A DNA stretch of 64,000 bases, taken from Leptasterias polaris (taxonomy: Eukaryota; Echinodermata; Asteroidea; Forcipulatida; Asteriidae). The notes under the pieces are model-generated. The model saw only the letters and a list, made by a program, of their open reading frames with translations, did not search any database and was not told the DNA's origin. Location of the stretch: positions 1,116,001-1,180,000 of the forward strand of contig JAZGTN010000014.1 in the NCBI GenBank assembly GCA_037783415.1, written 5' to 3'. The translations under genes and the position numbers were made by a program. This document shows positions 26,464 to 37,548 of this stretch, piece by piece; within the stretch, counting starts at the first letter, position 1; the number at the start of each line of letters is the position of its first letter.

Positions 26464-28519
26464 TCAACGCAAATAAGCTGCGATCGTTGCAGCTCGTCGT
26501 GAAAGGCCTGCTGAGCAGAGGGATCGCGTGACAATACCCAACAAGTCAGGTGAAGATCCCCCGGAGCCCGATGGATCATCCCCGAGGTTGGTTGATAGAG
26601 GAGATCCGGTCGCTTCGGTAGAATCACCGGGCGGTGAACCAGAAGCCTGACAAGCCGGGGGAATCATGGCTGGCGGGGCCAGAATGGAGCTATGAGGAGG
26701 ATTTGGCAGTCCTCCTGCTCGATCTTGGTAAGCACCCGAGAAATGAGGGAAATGGGCAGGAAAGCATAGGCCAGCAGGCCCTCCCACTGAACTGTCAGTG
26801 CATCGATCTGGGCCCCTTGCGCAGTAAACCGGCAGTTGATTGTTCGTGTGAGAGGCAAACAAGTCCACGTTGGTTCGGTCGATCAGCTGGAAGAGCGACC
26901 AAGCCACCTGTGGAAGCAGGGACCATTCCGTCGGGGCGATCCAGCCTCTGGAGAGTACGTCGGCTGTGACGTTCTCTTTGCCCGCGATGTGGACTGCTGA
27001 CAGAGCTATCCCGTGTTGCATGCACTAGAGGATAAGGTCCCACGCTAGTGCACACAGTCGGCCCGACCGAGTGACCCCCTAGTGATTAATGTACGCCACC
27101 ACTGTGGTGTTGTCGCATCTCACCAGGACAGCTCACCTTTTGACGTCTGTCTGGAAATGTTTCAGTGCGTTGGAGACTGCTAACATTTCCAGGACATTGA
27201 TGTGGGACGATCGGTGATCGGGGCCCCATACGCCCGCCACTTGTCGCGGGTGGAGGGTTGCCCCCCAGCCGTGGAGCGACGCGTCGGTCGTGATAGTCGG
27301 CGACGGACGGGGCGGGCGGAAAACGCGAACCTGCGTGACGTTCGCCTTGACTAGCCACCAATGAAGGTGGGGGACAAGCCAGGGCGTAGTAGGCACCGGA
27401 TGGTGGATTGGATGCCAAACGGGCCTGTAGAAAGAGAGCTGGTGAAGTTGGATAGGTCTCATCCTCAGCCTGCAAAAATCTACTAAGTCCACCTTGCTGG
27501 CCATAAAGCCCAACAGCCTGAGCCACGCCAGTGCCGGAGCCACTACCGCCGGGAGGAAGAGGGACACGCACTGTTGAAGGTTCAACAGGCGATCCTCCAA
27601 TGGGCGGGCCAGCCTCCTGCGAAGGTCAAGGGACGCACCCAGGAAGGTGGGAACCTGCGAGGGGGTGGGCCGAGATTTCTCGGTGTTGATTATAAAACCG
27701 AGGTAGAAAGCTAGGCGCCAGGTAAGCCGGAGCGCCGCTTCTGTTTCCTCCCGAGAACAACCCACGACCATCCAATCGTCGAGATACATAAAAATCATGA
27801 TGCCTCTCCTCCGCAGTGCCGCCCCGATCATCTTTGCGATCCGGGTGAACACCCGTGGTGAGGTGGCCAGTTCGAACAGGAGCACCACAAATTCGTACAG
27901 GGTATCGTTGTATTGGAAACGTAGGAATTTGCGGTGCTCCGGCCTGATTGGTAAGTGAAGATACGCGTCCTTCAGGTGATAGTGACTCCAGGATTGTCCT
28001 TAGCGTCTCCATACGGAAACGCTTCGGACGTATAAATCTGTTGAGGGGTTTCAGGTTTAGGATCGGGCGCCACAAGCCAGCCTCCTTCTTGGGGGTCAAG
28101 AAGAAGGTTGCATGAAGCCCGTCCGAGTCCCCAAACGGGGGACAATATGCACTGCTCGCTTCAGGATGTTGATCTCCCCCTCTAGAGAGCGACGCTTTGC
28201 CATGTCGGATGGGTACGGGCGTTGGCCGACTTAGCATGTCCGACGGGGGGGTCCTCATAAACTTGAGCGCGTAACCGCTTCTGATCGTTTCGAGAACCCA
28301 CCGGTCGGAGGTAACCTGAACCCAGGACCCCAAGAATTCCTGAAGGTGGCCTCCCACGGGTCCGCCCGGAGACAACCAAGTCACTTGCGCCACGCCCCGG
28401 TATAACGGGGAGCGGGCACACGAAAGCCGCGGCCCGACTGGGCACGCTGCTCTCTGAGAGGGGGCTGCGAGAGGGGGGCTGCAAAAAAAGTAAACCGGCC
28501 GAGTTTTCGGCACGGCCAC
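26464..28519 (-). pseudogene. DIRS reverse transcriptase / RNase H, frameshifted (copy B)
   Basis: It carries the same YLDD box (MYLDDWMVVG) and RNase H motifs as copy A. The N-terminal reverse transcriptase part stays open from about 28,519 through TPKKEAGLWRPILNL, whereas copy A has an extra frame change there. Both copies share the break just downstream of METLRTILESL. Confidence 0.8.
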
Positions 28520-28624
28520 GAAAACTGCCCCGGGTCGCCTTTTGCGGGCGGCGTCGGGGGATGACGAACGACGCCTGTTTCCTGGCCTTACCCGCGGCTT
28601 TGGATGCCGTGGCTTACGGCTTCT

Positions 28625-29381
28625 TCAGGTTGATCTTATCGGCAGCCTTGAGGCGCTTAGCCTCAGCCTCCATTGATTCCTGGAATTTTCCCGCAAACAG
28701 ATCTGACCCTGTAAGTGGAAGGTCATCCCCTTCTTCTTGGAAGAACGACCTCGAGTGGTCACCGAGGATTGCTCGGATGTCACTTGGGCGACGGGGATGC
28801 CCGAACAGCGGGTAAAACCCGATGTGGATGGCGGGCCCTCAGGGTGTACCGATCCGAGGGGGCCCCATGGAGCATGCTCCCCGTGGCCAATGGCCTGAGC
28901 GGCCGACATCGCCCCGAGCCTGATAGCGTAGGTGGGTGCTGTGCGGTCAAGGCGGCCGTACAAAAGCCCGCCCCTGGGCACTGTGGTATCCACGGTGGCG
29001 TAGGGAGGGCCCGGGTGCATTGAGCTGCGAGGGTTAATTCCTCTGGCTGCATATGCCCTGTAGACATGCCTGGGTGCACCAAGCAGTGGAGGGGTAATCC
29101 CTCCGGCTGCATATGCCTCGAAGAGGTTCCTGCGGTGGCCACGGTGAGCTCCGTAATGGAGAGCCACGCTTGGCCGACCGCCCTCTCTTGGGTATAGCCC
29201 CGGATTTCTTTGCCTTACCGGAGTGCTTCCCCTTCGGTTGGGTGGACCCATGTACACTAACCGTGGACAGAGGAACCATAAGATCCCTCGCCCGGTTAAT
29301 GGGTCCGTCAGCCCCGGAGTGGCTGAGGGGGCTGACTGGGGGATTGCTGCCGCGGCGACGTAATGTCACCGGTGCAATCAC
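28625..29381 (-). pseudogene. DIRS gag-like region (copy B)
   Basis: This is the counterpart of 13,761-14,520, with the same basic, Pro/Ser-rich frames and lysine-rich run. The assignment rests on position at the 5' end of the element and on composition. Confidence 0.4.
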
Positions 29382-31642
29382 CCGAGAGCTCAGGCTGTCC
29401 CGGAGGGATGCAAGTCCCTCCAGTTCCGACAGGCCCTGTTCTCCCCAACTTTCTACTCATTTCTAGAACTACACCACAACACAACACAACACAACACACA
29501 ACTCTACAATATTATATTTGATAATATTTTAATAAGAAACTTTCTCAAAGCAGGAAATAACGTCTGTAATTCAGATAAAATCCGGAGCTTTTACAAAACA
29601 ACACTACCTCCGCCTGCGCTAAGAGAAAAAGAGGACGCTAGCCTAGTGCGCATGTCACAGGGCGTCGGGGACAGGACACTTGAGGGCGCTATTGTGTGTA
29701 AAACTCTTAGCAATTTGCCTGCCGGGGAACAATGCAAATGTAGTATTCGCTCTACAGGTAGAGTGAAGTAGACCAATAATTTTACTGACCCTTTCAGCAA
29801 TGAGAATTCGTATAACCAGTTTCTGGGTGACACTGGAAAATGTCAACCTAGAATTCAGACAAATGGGTCAGTCCACCTACAACCCAGAATCTAGGTATAT
29901 TCTGACCCCGAGTGTTTAGAGTAATCATGTAATGGGTTTTTGTCCTTCATTCAAAGCGACAAGTTGTCTCAAAAAAAGAAACGTATATAAACAACGATAA
30001 TGAAAGCTTCTTAAAATCTTAATGAAAGGTATGCATACTCACTAATTGAATTTTTACAATATATAAATTTGATAAAACAAACTATTTTACACCGTAGTAG
30101 TCTTACCTTGGAGATATAATGACGATATCTGTAAAACTTTAAACAGTGATGTCAACGAAGCCATATTTTGGTCATAGCAGTACGCAGGAGAAGCTTGTTC
30201 ATGAGCTTGTCGACTCTTGTAAAACCAACTCTGTACTAGTCCAAGTTTGGTATGCCGCTCCTTAGATATGTATGGATGCAGTAGCTATAGTAACTATTAC
30301 AAACCCCAGCCATGGTTACCAATAGAAACATGGGTGTGACAATGACGACATGCTTTTTGGTATAGGTAAGACTGGTCACTTTGAAGTGCGAGGCAAAAAC
30401 AGCAAATCTTTGTTGATTTTACATGACTGTCCAAATCCAATGAGATCTTCAATTTTATATGATTTTATAGTAAGGAGGCAATATAAATATTAAATTTTCA
30501 TTAGTATAATTATGAAGAATTTTCCTTGTGAAAATTAAGAGAATACAATCACACATTCAAGGTGCCATGTGTGATTTTGGGGCTATTTTAACGGGGAAAA
30601 AGGCAATTTCAGTAGCTGTTTGTACAGATTTGATTAAGTAATAAGCTTTAACTGAATTTTTTAAGAAAACGAAACTACATTATGATAAGTGTTCATTAAT
30701 TGAAAAAGAAAAAAACAAAATTCTCATCCGGATCCTGACAACTCGGGTTAATCAGTCATGTACTAAAAATTGTGCATGTTACCTGTATTTTGTGCACTGT
30801 CCGTGGCTTATGGCCAAGTTTTTGTGTGTTTTTGAATTTAACACAGCAGCATCTGTCAAAACTATTTTAAACGAAAATTAATAAATATAGATGTTTATGT
30901 AAATTAACAACTAAAGGCTTCCAGCGGGAAAAAAAGGAAATGCAAATTTATAACACCCTAAACTTACATGTCAATGGAATTGGTAGTTTTTACAATAGGA
31001 ACAAATTTGAAAGGTTTTATTCTCTAAAAGTAACCATAAACATAATTTAGAACATTTAAAGTATTAACATTTTCTAATCTGTTTTGGAAATCTGAGCGGA
31101 ATTTCATCTAAAATGACAACCTACTTGTATGATCTGGAATAATTTGTCAGTGGAGGTTGCTAGTTGGAAAATCTGCAGTATTTTTGAAATGATTAATTAT
31201 TGAAATGTAATGATATCGGATGTTTGTTAACTTATATGGGCACTGCAAGACTTTTTAGGGGCAGTGCATGGAAAATATGAATTTTCGATAGCTGTTATTC
31301 TGTAATTTTCAAGGGTTTAGAACAGTGCTCTGATGAGTTTCAGTTTTTTGTATTTTACTTAATTATTTATCTATTTTTCTATTAGTTTATTTTGTTCAAC
31401 TATTTTTTTTTTGCTTGCATATAAGTTTTGAGGCACACCACTTCAGACACTGCTTATGATACATAAACCAGGCTCTTTAAACACTTTCTACTAGCTGCCA
31501 AGGGACTGAAATTAATTTGTCCGTGGTGGTTCGTTATCAACCACGGTTTATTGTAATGGTTTGGTGCACCATTATTATAAGTGAAGGTGTGTGGTAACCG
31601 TAATTAGCCACGTCCTAAATTGCCAAACAATACACCTTTCCA

Positions 31643-33429
31643 CAGCGGAGTTTTTGTTCATGCCTTGTTGACACACTGGCTTCTCGATAGCAAACTGTGC
31701 TGTGAACTTGACCTTGGGGCTAAATTGTTGTGCAATATGCAGTCACCTAAAAAAGCTAAATACTTCGTTTTATAGGAAGATTATGAATTCGACAGGGTTT
31801 TTGATTTTGTTTGTAGCATAGCTAATAAAAAAACAAACAATAAGCCTTTCAATAATTAAAATTGATGACAAAAAAGAATGATTATATTATTCTGTACACA
31901 ATCTTATCCTACATTTATATATCTACCTACATGTGCACCTGATTAAATACCCATAACACAAAGCCCCTGCAGGGCTTGAATTTTACACTGGACCACAGGC
32001 CCGAGGCCAGTAATTTTAGTGTTGGGCCAGTAAACTTATGACCTAACAAGTCCGATGGTCTTGTGTTTTTTCAATTGAATAACAGAAACAAATTATGTTC
32101 AAATGTTGACTTTGGGTCTGATAAATTACCTTTCAATTATAGAGTAATCAAGTATACTCTTCTCTTACTTGTCTCAGTTCGGGTTCATATAAAAGCAGTC
32201 AAATGCATGTTAAACTGTGCCAGCAATTTTTCATTTTCACATTTTGAATCTGGTCTTGTAAAAAAATGTCTTGTCCAGTAAAGATTTTGAACAACAAGCC
32301 CTCTAGTCTTGTGGATTTTCTCCCCAAATTCGAGTCCTGAACACAATACAAATTCAAAATAAAGCCTGTCTTGATGCCAACAAAATCAACTCTGAAATGT
32401 GTTCATAGTTTTTGTAGAAAGTTTTGTGTGTGTAGGCTACTTATTTATTTATGTGTTCATAGTTTTTGTAAAAAGAGATGTCTCGTAATAAGTCGATTTC
32501 CAAATCACAGAGTAAGGCTCAACCTGAAGATACCACAGCGATGCACAAATGAATACAAAATAGAGCGACTCCATACAATCTAAATTATAATTTCTGAAGG
32601 AGTGCTGTTCTAATAAACCTTCAAACAGCGCCACACGTTTCTGCAGCTCATAAGCCACTGCACTGGTCATTATGGTCTTGAAGGACATTCTACGATATTG
32701 TGTTGAACTACTTTATTATTGCATGCAGGCATGATATTTGGTCCTTGAAAAAAAGGAGGCATATTTTATCGAGTATAAGGGCTGACCTACATGTACACAT
32801 GGTATAGGCTTCAATAGATGTTTCAGGCTGTTTAATCATAACTTTTTTTATTTTGCCAAGGGCCAAAAAAAATAATCAGAAATCAGACTAAAGTAGAGAG
32901 AGAATATCATGCCCCTGGCAGATGGTTTCAAGCAGCAGTGTTTCCATGGTTTGATAAGCTTGTTGAAAACACAATTGGCATACTAGAAGTCCAAAATAAA
33001 TTGTGCAGGTGCACCATCACACAAGTTTGGTCTCATATGCACAAATTAACCACTGCATTTGACTATCATAAGGTGCAGTTTAAAGACATTTAAAGACATT
33101 TTTACTAAAACTTTTTTACAGGCAAAATATTTTCATACTTCAGTTGATAAAATAGAAATGGCGTATAAAAGTCCAAAGAGAACATACCTGTAACTGTTGA
33201 TTGATGATAACCTTGTGAAAGTTGCCTTCTTGTTGCTCTAAACAATTAATCGATGCAAGTCCGAGAGTGGAGCAGGGCCGATATGTATGCCATGGGTGAT
33301 TCACAGGCCTCCACCCAGGAGGATGTGCATGACATCATGGAGGATGGAAGAAGATAATCTTTACTCTTGAACTCCGACTGAGAAGAAATACAAACATATT
33401 TTGTTTAAAGAGAAAATGACATGAGTAGC
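31643..33429. other. Single-copy sequence right of the duplication, no supported gene
   Basis: AT-rich sequence. At 33,200-33,375 the minus strand has a splice-like TTTCTTCTCAG followed by an open stretch (SEFKSKDYLLPSSMMSCTSS, ending at a TAA). An overlapping frame ends in a GTATGT donor-like site at about 33,190. I cannot choose between these or link them to other exons. A GGCCAGTAA-type short repeat lies near 31,990-32,280. Confidence 0.25.
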
Positions 33430-34504
33430 CAACGGTGCACCCAGGATGATGTTTTTGGGGGTTTTTTTTTTGGGGGGGGGCTCAAACCAATGTATTGGGT
33501 GGGGTCCAGGGGCCGGCCTTATGGCCCCTGGTGGAGTCCAGGGGCAAAGCCCTGGTGGGGGTCCAGGGGGCTTTGCCCCCTGGAGCTCTGAGCTTTTGGC
33601 TTTTTAGGGGTGAAAAATCAAGCCTCTTTATTAGACAAAAAACATACTTTTTAAGCACTTCTGATCCAAATAAATCTTTTAAGTTTATTTAAAAAATTTC
33701 CTACCTACTTTTCATCACTGGGTGGCAAATTCCATGAATAAGTGGGCGGCAAACCCAGATCCTACAGATAAACCTTTGTTTTGCGAAAGTGGTGTCACAT
33801 AATAATGATTTATATCAGATTACTGTTAAAAAATGAAATTATAAGTTTAACCAGAGCATAAATGTAATGTGTAATTTGGAAAGGTATAGGATTGCAGACC
33901 TTTTTAATCTCTGAACATAGCCGACTAAAATGAAAAATGTGGAAAAGAAGCAACGCGTGATGATATTCATTTTGGATCTGGTACCATGCATATTCATTAA
34001 AAACATCGCGGGTAAAAAACATTATATCCGGCGTTTCTCAAATTCAAGTGTAGTACTATACAGGCAATCCATAAAGGGGGAAAAAACCATTGAATGCCGG
34101 AACGACGCGAGATATATTTTATCCTGGACAAATTAGCCCGTTGGTTTCAAATGCTTAATATGTTATTGTTGCAAGTTTTAAAAAAAATTTACAAGGGAGT
34201 TGTCATAAAATGGAGTTCAAAATCTTTCACCTCGCACCTCGCGTTATCGAATCTCCCGTATAAAAGAGTAATTTGGCAGGGAAAAAGTGCTAATAGCAAA
34301 GGAAGAAAATAAAATACTGCCACCGGAAATAAAAACCAAAAGCTAACTATACACACACATTTGCAACTTTTCCCCCTTCCTCCCCTCCCCCATTTTTTCT
34401 TTTTCTTTCTTTCCTTCCCTCTTCCGTTTTTGTTTTGTTTTTGTTTTTGACCCTCTTGGGGGGGGGGCTCAAGCCCCCCGAGCCCCCCCTTGGGTGCGCC
34501 GTTG
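33430..34504. mobile_element. Non-autonomous hAT-like element
   Basis: The termini are CAACGGTGCACCCA and TGGGTGCGCCGTTG, imperfect inverted repeats. A perfect 8-bp direct repeat TGAGTAGC (33422-33429 and 34505-34512) flanks them. An 8-bp target duplication with CA...TG ends is typical of hAT transposons. Both ends carry G- or C-rich tracts, including nested GGGTCCAGGGG and GGGGCAAAGCCC motifs. At 1,075 bp with no transposase it must depend on another element. Confidence 0.8.
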
Positions 34505-34714
34505 TGAGTAGCATATTGGTATTATAACTATTTCAGACCTACAAGGATTAAGAGAAGCACTATGTTAGGCTGGAATTTCAAAGAAACTAAGGAAAAATCT
34601 CACAAAATATCTTAAGAAAAAGAAGGGTTGCATTCCCTTAATGTGATTCCCCTGCTGCTTTATGATGAAACCTGGTTGTGGTGATCACATGGCTATAAAG
34701 CAGAATACAGGACT

Positions 34715-34865
34715 TCTGTCAGACTGGCACCCCTCGAACAGAGATATTGACATATTAGGGAGACCTGTGCTAGATTATAGCTGTCGGTGGAGGACCAGCG
34801 CATAAACCTGCAGGTCAGAAGTTCAAAGTCCACTCTCCTAGTCATTTTGTCTTTTTCACCCAAAA
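34715..34865 (+). repeat. tRNA-derived SINE, family 1 (degenerate)
   Basis: It shares the leader CAGACTGGCACCC, the motif TAGGGAGACC and the tail TTTTTCACCCAAAAT with 47,005-47,155. Between these lies a decayed tRNA-like head (AAGTTCAAAGTCC in the B-box position). Confidence 0.6.
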
Positions 34866-36334
34866 TTGCATACAACTTTTGTCAAATAGGCTAAAGCTCA
34901 TCTTACACACTCATGATATTTTAACTTTGAAAAAACAAAAACATTTCATGGAGTAAAACATCAGCCACACAGAAGTAGCTCATCGGATCACATTCTAAAG
35001 TTTTTACTACGGTAATAAATTATAAAAGTATTTATAATTCCTTTTGCAAGGGATATCATAGACTTCGCTGCCAAGGCTCAACTTCATAATATAGAGCTGC
35101 TTTAGTAGAACATTTTGCTTAACTATTTGGTGCTTAGCAAAAATCAGCAGGAAGCCAGTCCTAAAGATGGTGCGTGCGATATGGGATTTTGGCTGTTCGA
35201 CTTACTCCTGGTAAGCGTAATTTTGCTGTGCTTAGATACTTTCCTTGGCCAAGATATACAAAGACAGAAAAATACCTGAGACCTATAGCCAAGGGGAGAT
35301 TTTCTTGACATTCGAGCACTGAACTTGAAACACTTTTTTGAACTCAACCAATACATACCATTGATGGCTTGGGTACAGCACTGGCCAGTTGTCCCCCGAA
35401 GAAGTTTGCATCATGACTTGTTGTAGATAACTCCAGCCATACACTCCAGCCCCAAACTCCAGCCCCAACTCGGGACTTTGAAGAATGGGAAGTTTTCCCC
35501 TGATGTACTGTTTTAGTGATGCACTGTGGCCCTTGGATCATCATTTCATCAACCAAATCTTGCTCTTCTGTGTTACAGCAGCCTTGAAAATCTTTGCGTG
35601 TGTCAAAGAACCGACAAATTTCCCCTCTAGTCGTTACCATCTTCTGGCTTGTCATCGTTACCAGGGGAGAGAGTCATCGATGACAAAAAGGGCTGAAACT
35701 GAGCTGCAAAAGTTAGATGGTATTAATTAATGATGACATTTCCACCTTTTAGTAACTCACTTGTGGGTCATAGATTTCAAGAACTCCTGGAAGTAGTATC
35801 CTCAAAGCTAGATAGGTAGCTAGATCAAAAAGCAAAATTTCCTCATATCCAATCGTAAAACATTAATGATGAACAACTATTTTTTCACCTTGGGGATAAA
35901 TGAAATCCAAAATCAGATAAAAATTGTCATCCCTGGATTATCCACAATGTGAAGACATGTGTGTATCTTCTGAAAGCGTTGTGAGGACCTGGTGTTTGTG
36001 ATGAGGTTTGACAAAGGACAAGTGCATCCTTGTGCATGTCTTGAGAAAATTTATTCTATTAAATCGTTTCGGTTCAGGAGGAGAGTTTTGAATTTTTTTC
36101 ATTACCCTGCAAGTAAGGATAAGATGCTCAACAAGTTGATGCAAACTTGTGTGTAAAAGAACAGACAACTTTGCCATAGATAGGCATTTGTTAAAATCTT
36201 CTGGCTTGTCGTTGTTATCAGGGGTGAGGGAGTCATCGCCGATACTGAAACCAGGCCTCAAAATTAAACAGGAAATTATTTCATTTTTTTGACACACAAA
36301 TTTAATATCTATTCAACTGTTGTAGGACCTGCGG
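34866..36334. other. Repeat-poor region with a duplicated short coding-like block
   Basis: Two minus-strand blocks resemble each other: 36,176-36,245 reads DDSLTPDNNDKPEDF, and 35,640-35,700 reads LSPGNDDKPEDGND before a stop. The first sits in a 119-residue open frame (36,297-35,938). I cannot identify a family or complete exon borders. Around 35,090-35,160 there is a fragment of the TTGCTTAGCA-type fold-back family. Confidence 0.25.
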
Positions 36335-36545
36335 CTAATAGGATTTGAACTGCCTCTAGCTACCAAGCAATCTTGGTGGTCTGGTAGTAAGACATACAAT
36401 ATGTATCTGTTCATGAATTGCAAAGGTCGTGGGTTTGGATCCCACCTGAGTTATATATGCTGTGCATGATTTACCCCAGGAATCAGGAAAAAACACTTGC
36501 TTAACAAACATCGGTGTATGGGTAAAACCAAATAATATTATTTAA
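36335..36545 (+). repeat. tRNA-derived SINE, family 2, copy 1
   Basis: The tRNA-like head contains GGTGGTCTGGTAGTAAGAC (A-box region) and GGTCGTGGGTTTGGATCCC (B-box region). It is followed by a tail ending TGGGTAAAACCAAATAAT that is shared with 60,113-60,310. It is more diverged than the 60-kb copy. Confidence 0.65.
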
Positions 36546-36614
36546 CATCTTTTAAAAAGTTGATAGATATTAACTTCATTCTTTTGTTTGTTGTAAATTT
36601 AGCTCAATATCAGT

Positions 36615-36745
36615 GCTGTGAAGGAGTCCACACCCGGCCAGCCGAGTCCGTGACCGAATGAGTCCCTGTTGTCCATTAGTCCGAGTTTGAGTCCGAGTCC
36701 CCGCCTGTTGTCCGAGTTCAGTCCGAGTCCAAGTTGTTTAAGTGT
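36615..36745. repeat. GAGTCC-rich degenerate minisatellite
   Basis: Clustered copies of GAGTCC and TCCGAGT words occur in about 130 bp, without a fixed period. Confidence 0.5.
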
Positions 36746-37548
36746 ATGTAAGTTCCCACACGGTGAGGGGGCAGGGGGCAGAGGTCAAATTTTTATAGTT
36801 TCCCCGATAAATGCAAGACGTGGCCCGTGATGTATGGTTTCTCCGATTGTCGACTTAAAAAATTGTCATTTTGGAGCAAAACATGATCGTGAGTATAATT
36901 ATAAGTGCCTGATGTTGCATCTTAGACATATCAAGAAGCCAGTAAGCGTTTTTAAAGCTATTTTGTTGGGTCTTTTTGTCATTTTGAGGCATTTTTTGTA
37001 GCTGGAAGTTTGCAAAGTCATACCAATTGAGGTCTTCAATCGTACCTACAATCATGTGCTGGAGCGCTAGTAAGTATGACCACAGATGTCAAAATGCTTA
37101 TACACATTTTGACATTAAGATAAAGTACGACTTGAAATGAAGAAAACATGTAATCTAAAAGTAGAAAGCATAACACAAGGTTCTAACTGCCAGTCATAGA
37201 TAAGCAGGTGACTGCGCAATCCACCCACACACACATGATCAGTGAAACACACACAACACAAGGTGCGTGTGCGCATAACAATCTCAGCGTACACAATACG
37301 CCATCCGTCCCACCCCTCAACTGTGCATCATTCAATCAACAGTAGTATTGGGGTAATGCAACAACGTTCGCCATTTTATGAAATGAAAACTTCAACATGT
37401 TTGCATCCTATGCTTAGCCAATACAAGATCAATATGAAATACAAAACTCACCTAAATTCTTCCAAGATATAAGAATTGAAACCTGGAACAAGGTGAATGA
37501 TGTAAATTAAAGGTAGCATACATAAAATAACGGACTCTGGTTTCACTT

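Larger units (their letters stand above)
24848..29773 (-). mobile_element. DIRS-type retrotransposon, copy B
   Basis: This is the duplicate of the element at 9,985-14,906, at the same intron position with the same ends, ICR and broken frames. It lacks the 10-bp duplication of copy A and has a 12-bp difference near 28,510 plus small indels. Sharing the same site and the same lesions shows that both arose by segmental duplication and not by two insertions. Confidence 0.88.
21476..30164 (-). pseudogene. Copy B of the secreted protein gene, exon 3 broken by a transposon
   Basis: Exons match copy A: exon 1 30164-30107, exon 2 24799-24584 and exon 4 21756-21476, all with intact splice sites. Exon 3 (24031-22170) is split by a 1,671-bp insertion at a TA seven codons into the exon. 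Reading on from exon 3 into the element meets an in-frame TGA about ten codons later. Unless the insertion is spliced out, the product would end after the second exon and lose the C-terminal half. The remaining exons are nearly identical to copy A, so the break is recent. Confidence 0.75.
16763..31642. repeat. Tandem segmental duplication, copy B
   Basis: Second unit, beginning exactly where copy A stops. The left ancestral breakpoint reads AACAGTCAAAG (2,589 on), the right one TTTCCACAGCGG (31,637 on), and the internal junction TTTCCAGTCAAAG (16,758 on). That is consistent with joining at about 2 bp of microhomology (CA). The unit lacks the TTAA element of copy A and carries the extra fold-back element at 22,341-24,011. 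Sequence from 16,763 to 21,475 is the non-coding counterpart of 2,591-8,284, and I see no gene in it. Confidence 0.9.
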
